From Sporosarcina oncorhynchi (lineage in GTDB: Bacteria > Bacillota > Bacilli > Bacillales_A > Planococcaceae), in assembly GCF_033304615.1 (NCBI RefSeq), contig NZ_CP129118.1, positions 2,662,001 through 2,726,000 on the forward strand: 64,000 nt of DNA, read 5' to 3'. The notes under the pieces were generated by a model that did not search any database, had not been told where the DNA came from, and was given only the letters and a program-made list of their open reading frames with translations. A program made the position numbers and the translations under genes. Shown piece after piece: positions 61,049 to 64,000 of this stretch (position 1 is the first letter of the stretch; each line of letters opens with the position of its first letter).

Positions 61049-62236
61049 ATGATAGAAATCAACCAAATATCAACTTTATTTTTAGCGGCGGCACTGTATC
61101 TGCTTGGTATGGTACTCGTCAATAGAATCGGCATCTTGGATCGCTTCCTGATTCCTGCGCCTGTTGTTGGCGGCCTGCTATTCGCCGTTATGGCTCTCAT
61201 TCTCCAATCAACAGGCATTGTTGAAATCAAATTGGACACGTCGTTACAGTCGCTATTCATGATTGCCTTTTTCACGACAGTCGGTCTCGGCGCAAGCTTT
61301 AAATTGATTAAGCTCGGCGGCAAGCTGCTTGTCATTTATTTATTGCTCTGTGGTGTAACCGTATTCATGCAGAACGTGATTGGTGTCTCCCTAGCAAAAG
61401 TATTTAATATCGATCCATTACTCGGTGTCATGAGTGGAGCTGTTTCCATGAGTGGCGGACATGGGGGTGCAGCAGCATACGGTCAAACCATTGAGGGGCT
61501 CGGCATTTCCTCCGCTGTCACGATTGGGTTAGCTGCGGCGACGCTTGGCCTAATTTGCGGCAGTCTGTCAGGTGGTCCAATCGCTAAGTATCTAATCGGC
61601 AAGCATAATTTAAAACCGGTTGCAGGCACAATTTCTGAATTTGTAGATGAAGACGAAAAGCCTATTGGGCAGCATTCATTCATGGTCCAAGTTACGATGA
61701 TTACACTGTCCATGGCAGGTGGAACGATACTTGGCGACATGTTCACCCAAGCAACAGGTTTTGTACTTCCTGCTTATATAGGGGCTATGTTCGTGGCAGT
61801 TCTCCTACGGAATATCGTCGATCGTTTCTTACCGGGAACAGTTAACATGAGTGAAATTAACTTAATCGGGGATGTGTCACTCGCTATCTTCTTATCAATG
61901 GCACTCATGAGCATTAAATTATGGGAAGTGGCGGGACTCGCACTGCCGCTTGTCGGAATCATCCTTTTCCAAGTAATCTTCATTATCGGATTCGCTGTCT
62001 TCATTATGTTCCGCGCCCTAGGCAAAGACTATGATGCAGCCGTTATGGTCGCTGGATTCCTCGGCCATGGCCTTGGCGCAACACCGAATGCAATGGCCAA
62101 TATGGGAGCAACTGTCAATAAATTCGGTCCTTCCCGTACCGCGTTTCTTGTCGTACCAATTGTTGGCGCATTTCTAATGGATGTCATTTTCAGTGCACCG
62201 ATCATTATTACGACGATCAACCTCTTGGCACCTTAA
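61049..62236 (+). CDS. gltS: Sodium/glutamate symporter GltS
   Basis: The 395-residue membrane protein has about 10-12 hydrophobic helices and the GltS signature near residues 130-150, with GVMSGAVSMSGGHGGAAAYG split over the re-entrant loop and an equivalent second loop at GFLGHGLGATPNAMANM (about 335-352). These paired loops mark the inverted repeat of the family, which takes up glutamate with Na+. The ATG at 61049 follows GGACAGGTG. Single gene with its own terminator. Confidence 0.92.
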   Translation: MIEINQISTLFLAAALYLLGMVLVNRIGILDRFLIPAPVVGGLLFAVMALILQSTGIVEIKLDTSLQSLFMIAFFTTVGLGASFKLIKLGGKLLVIYLLLCGVTVFMQNVIGVSLAKVFNIDPLLGVMSGAVSMSGGHGGAAAYGQTIEGLGISSAVTIGLAAATLGLICGSLSGGPIAKYLIGKHNLKPVAGTISEFVDEDEKPIGQHSFMVQVTMITLSMAGGTILGDMFTQATGFVLPAYIGAMFVAVLLRNIVDRFLPGTVNMSEINLIGDVSLAIFLSMALMSIKLWEVAGLALPLVGIILFQVIFIIGFAVFIMFRALGKDYDAAVMVAGFLGHGLGATPNAMANMGATVNKFGPSRTAFLVVPIVGAFLMDVIFSAPIIITTINLLAP

Positions 62237-62287
62237 ATGTAAGGGTTCTCATAATCATGAGCATCCATTGAAGATAGGCAATTAATT

Positions 62288-62331
62288 AACAGGAGACAGT
62301 CACCTATCATCGTGATTGTCTCCTGTTTTAT
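62288..62331 (+). terminator. Intrinsic terminator after gltS
   Basis: AACAGGAGACAGTCAC (62288-62303) pairs with GTGATTGTCTCCTGTT (62312-62327), followed by a short T-rich stretch. Confidence 0.88.
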
Positions 62332-62400
62332 GTATGAAATCAGTAGGATTGGTCTACTGCAAAGAAACTATTCATGAGTGAATCCCGATTCAAAACAAAC

Positions 62401-62427
62401 AAAAAAGGACGGCTAAAAAAACCGTCC
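62401..62427 (-). terminator. Intrinsic terminator of the hydroxyacyl-CoA dehydrogenase gene
   Basis: GGACGG (62407-62412) pairs with CCGTCC (62422-62427). On the reverse strand a U run (complement of 62401-62406) follows. Confidence 0.8.
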
Positions 62428-62443
62428 CTTACTTAGTTGTCAA

Positions 62444-63343
62444 TCAACCTTTTAAGAAATCTGGATGTGCGAATGCCGGGTTTGGATACTTATAAAATCC
62501 TTCTCCTGTTTCACGACCCAGTTTTCCTTTATCAATATAATTTTCTTTCATCAGATCTGCCACTTTTTGTGCGTCCGGGTTTCCGGTTGCTTTCGCTTTC
62601 GCGGAAACAATATGATACGCAGTCGTCACGCCAACGATATCTAAGATGGCAAATGGACCAAGTGGTGCGCCTGTCCCAATCATCCATGTTTTATCGATTG
62701 TTTCGATATCAGCCACTTCTTTTGCAAGCAATGTTTGCGCTGCATCTAAAAACGGCACTAACAGGGAGTTCAAAATATAGCCAGGCTGCTCCTTATACAA
62801 CGGCAGTGGTACCATTCCAATCGCCGATGCGAATGTAAGCACATCGTTGAACACGGCTTCGTCCGTACCAGGATGCTTCATGACTTCCGCCGTATTATTT
62901 TTCCAAATTTCATTCGCAAAATGGAGTGCTAAAAATTTCTCGGGGCGTCCCGTCGCTTCAGCAAATTGACTTGGTAATAAAGTCGAAGAGTTCGTAGCAA
63001 ACACTGTTTTTTCAGGTGCCACTTCCCCTAGCTTTGTGTAGAAATCCGTCTTAATACTTACGACTTCAGGAATTGCTTCAATGACAAGATCTGCATTTTC
63101 AACCGCCTGTGCAAGGTCGCTATTGAATGAAAGCCGTTCAAATGCAGCGTCCAAATCTGCATCCGTAGCTTGTAAATCAGCTTTGTAATATTCTTTTAAT
63201 TTAGTAATACGCTCTTTGGCAGTGTTCAATGCTTCATCAGTAATGTCATAAACCGAAACGTTAAATCCTTTAAAAGCTGTTTGATAAGCGATTTGACTTC
63301 CTAAAACGCCACTTCCTGCTATAGTGATATTTTTATAATTCAT
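62444..63343 (-). CDS. 3-hydroxyacyl-CoA dehydrogenase, NAD-dependent
   Basis: From the ATG at 63343 (AAGGAGC upstream; a TTG two codons earlier is less likely) the protein has 299 residues, the length of single-domain-pair 3-hydroxybutyryl-CoA dehydrogenases. It shows the NAD motif ITIAGSGVLGSQIA, the VIEAIPE and TNSSTLLPS segments (active-site Ser/Asn region), HFANEIWKNNTAEVM near the catalytic histidine, and the C-terminal domain motif GPFAILDIVG. It oxidises 3-hydroxyacyl-CoA to 3-ketoacyl-CoA in beta-oxidation or butanoate metabolism. Single gene here. Confidence 0.9.
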   Translation of the reverse strand: MNYKNITIAGSGVLGSQIAYQTAFKGFNVSVYDITDEALNTAKERITKLKEYYKADLQATDADLDAAFERLSFNSDLAQAVENADLVIEAIPEVVSIKTDFYTKLGEVAPEKTVFATNSSTLLPSQFAEATGRPEKFLALHFANEIWKNNTAEVMKHPGTDEAVFNDVLTFASAIGMVPLPLYKEQPGYILNSLLVPFLDAAQTLLAKEVADIETIDKTWMIGTGAPLGPFAILDIVGVTTAYHIVSAKAKATGNPDAQKVADLMKENYIDKGKLGRETGEGFYKYPNPAFAHPDFLKG

Positions 63344-63446
63344 GATCAATTGCTCCTTTCAACCTATAACTCTCGAACTATCATTATTATATCGAAATAA
63401 CATAAATAGAACATCTTTTTTGCTTACAATTTCTATCTACTTCTCA

Positions 63447-64000
63447 TTACCCGTTCTGCAATTTGCTAACCTTCTGAGCCGTATGATCCATTTCCTCCGC
63501 TACAATCCGGCTATCGACCGTTAGATTTTCAATAATTTTGCTCATCTCCTGCAAATTGGCAGAGGTCTCTTCGACGATAGCTGCAAAATTATTCGTTGCA
63601 TTTTCGATTTCTGTTGACTGCTCAATCATCTCTGTCGAAGAAGATGCAAATTGGATAAGCTCTTCATCGAGAAACACTAGAGTAGAAGCGATTTTTACAA
63701 TTTGATTGGAAACTTCTTCAGTCGTCATTGTATTTTGTTCAATCTTTTCACTGCTCTCTGACATCATTCTAAAGGCGGCACGATTACTTTCATTCAGTTC
63801 AGCTAAATTTGATGTGATTTTCCCGGTAGTTCCATTCGTCACTTCAGCTAATTTCCGAATCTCCTCAGCAACGACTGCAAACCCTTTTCCTGCCTCACCA
63901 GCACGAGCGGCTTCAATCGATGCATTGAGCGCAAGCAAATTCGTCTGTTCCGAAATGCCTTTAATAAGAGCAGTAAATTCATTTGTCTCTTTCAATTTAT
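63447..64000 (-). CDS. Methyl-accepting chemotaxis protein, 5' part outside the window
   Basis: The reverse strand is open from the stop at 63447 to the window end. The visible 184 residues are the C-terminal half of a chemoreceptor signalling domain, with [37 protein letters not shown], in pieces, at the hairpin tip and a coiled coil behind it. The sensor region is missing, so the ligand is unknown. The end has no CheR-tether pentapeptide. It is a second MCP besides the one at 3233-4771. Confidence 0.9.
   Translation of the reverse strand, partial: KLKETNEFTALIKGISEQTNLLALNASIEAARAGEAGKGFAVVAEEIRKLAEVTNGTTGKITSNLAELNESNRAAFRMMSESSEKIEQNTMTTEEVSNQIVKIASTLVFLDEELIQFASSSTEMIEQSTEIENATNNFAAIVEETSANLQEMSKIIENLTVDSRIVAEEMDHTAQKVSKLQNG

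Overview
The window looks like chromosome of a low-GC, endospore-forming Bacillales bacterium. A Planococcaceae or Sporosarcina-type host is my inference. The support is strong AGGAGG-type ribosome binding sites, many lipoproteins with Gram-positive lipoboxes, a CwlJ-like germination hydrolase, a TPP-riboswitch thiamine salvage operon, an ECF sigma/anti-sigma pair and frequent TTG start codons. No rRNA, tRNA, CRISPR array or prophage was seen. One intact insertion sequence is present.

Layout. 1-6650: the 5' part of rtcB, an MFS exporter behind a well-formed promoter/operator, a chemoreceptor, a membrane diguanylate cyclase and a DoxX protein. 6916-8447: an IS4-family element with a 7-bp target duplication, followed by three small unknown genes. 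10151-11641: a PadR/DUF2812 pair with a palindromic operator laid over its promoter. 12664-15849: thiM-thiD-thiE-thiW with promoter, TPP riboswitch and terminator. 15905-30000: accessory and housekeeping genes (universal stress protein, YibE/F pair, EAL protein, hydrolase, a frameshifted methyltransferase, GmhB-like phosphatase, second MFS exporter, lipoproteins, a HEPN-like/CBS protein, two genes sharing a C-terminal module, NmrA-like and MBL proteins). 30034-35507: an SLH lipoprotein, then an autoregulated ECF operon (polysaccharide deacetylase, sigma factor, anti-sigma with a signal-peptidase-like but apparently dead outer domain). 37147: cwlJ.

The centrepiece is 37725-48655, a tightly packed seven-gene minus-strand operon that reads as a Gram-positive Pel-type exopolysaccharide system with unusual architecture. 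In transcription order it holds a UDP-sugar epimerase fused to a PelD-like c-di-GMP receptor (degenerate GGDEF, intact RxxD), a PelE-like membrane protein, a DUF2194 deacetylase in the PelA position, the PelF glycosyltransferase, a PelG transporter fused through a lipoprotein-type signal segment to a CotH kinase domain, a VTC-type polyphosphate polymerase and a DUF4956 membrane protein. A secreted parallel beta-helix protein sits just upstream. The working model is that the epimerase supplies the sugar nucleotide, PelF polymerises in response to c-di-GMP read by PelD, PelG/PelE export, and the DUF2194 protein deacetylates. CotH, VTC and DUF4956 would add a phosphate-related modification of the polymer or envelope. 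The diguanylate cyclase (4860-5927) and EAL protein (19169-20212) are possible c-di-GMP inputs.

51352-64000: a competence-like lipoprotein (MBL plus helix-hairpin-helix) with DUF3006, a DHH-CBS-nucleotidyltransferase fusion and a GNAT protein in one operon, then a GNAT/class V aminotransferase fusion, a NUDIX hydrolase, the glutamate symporter GltS, a 3-hydroxyacyl-CoA dehydrogenase and the 3' part of a second chemoreceptor.
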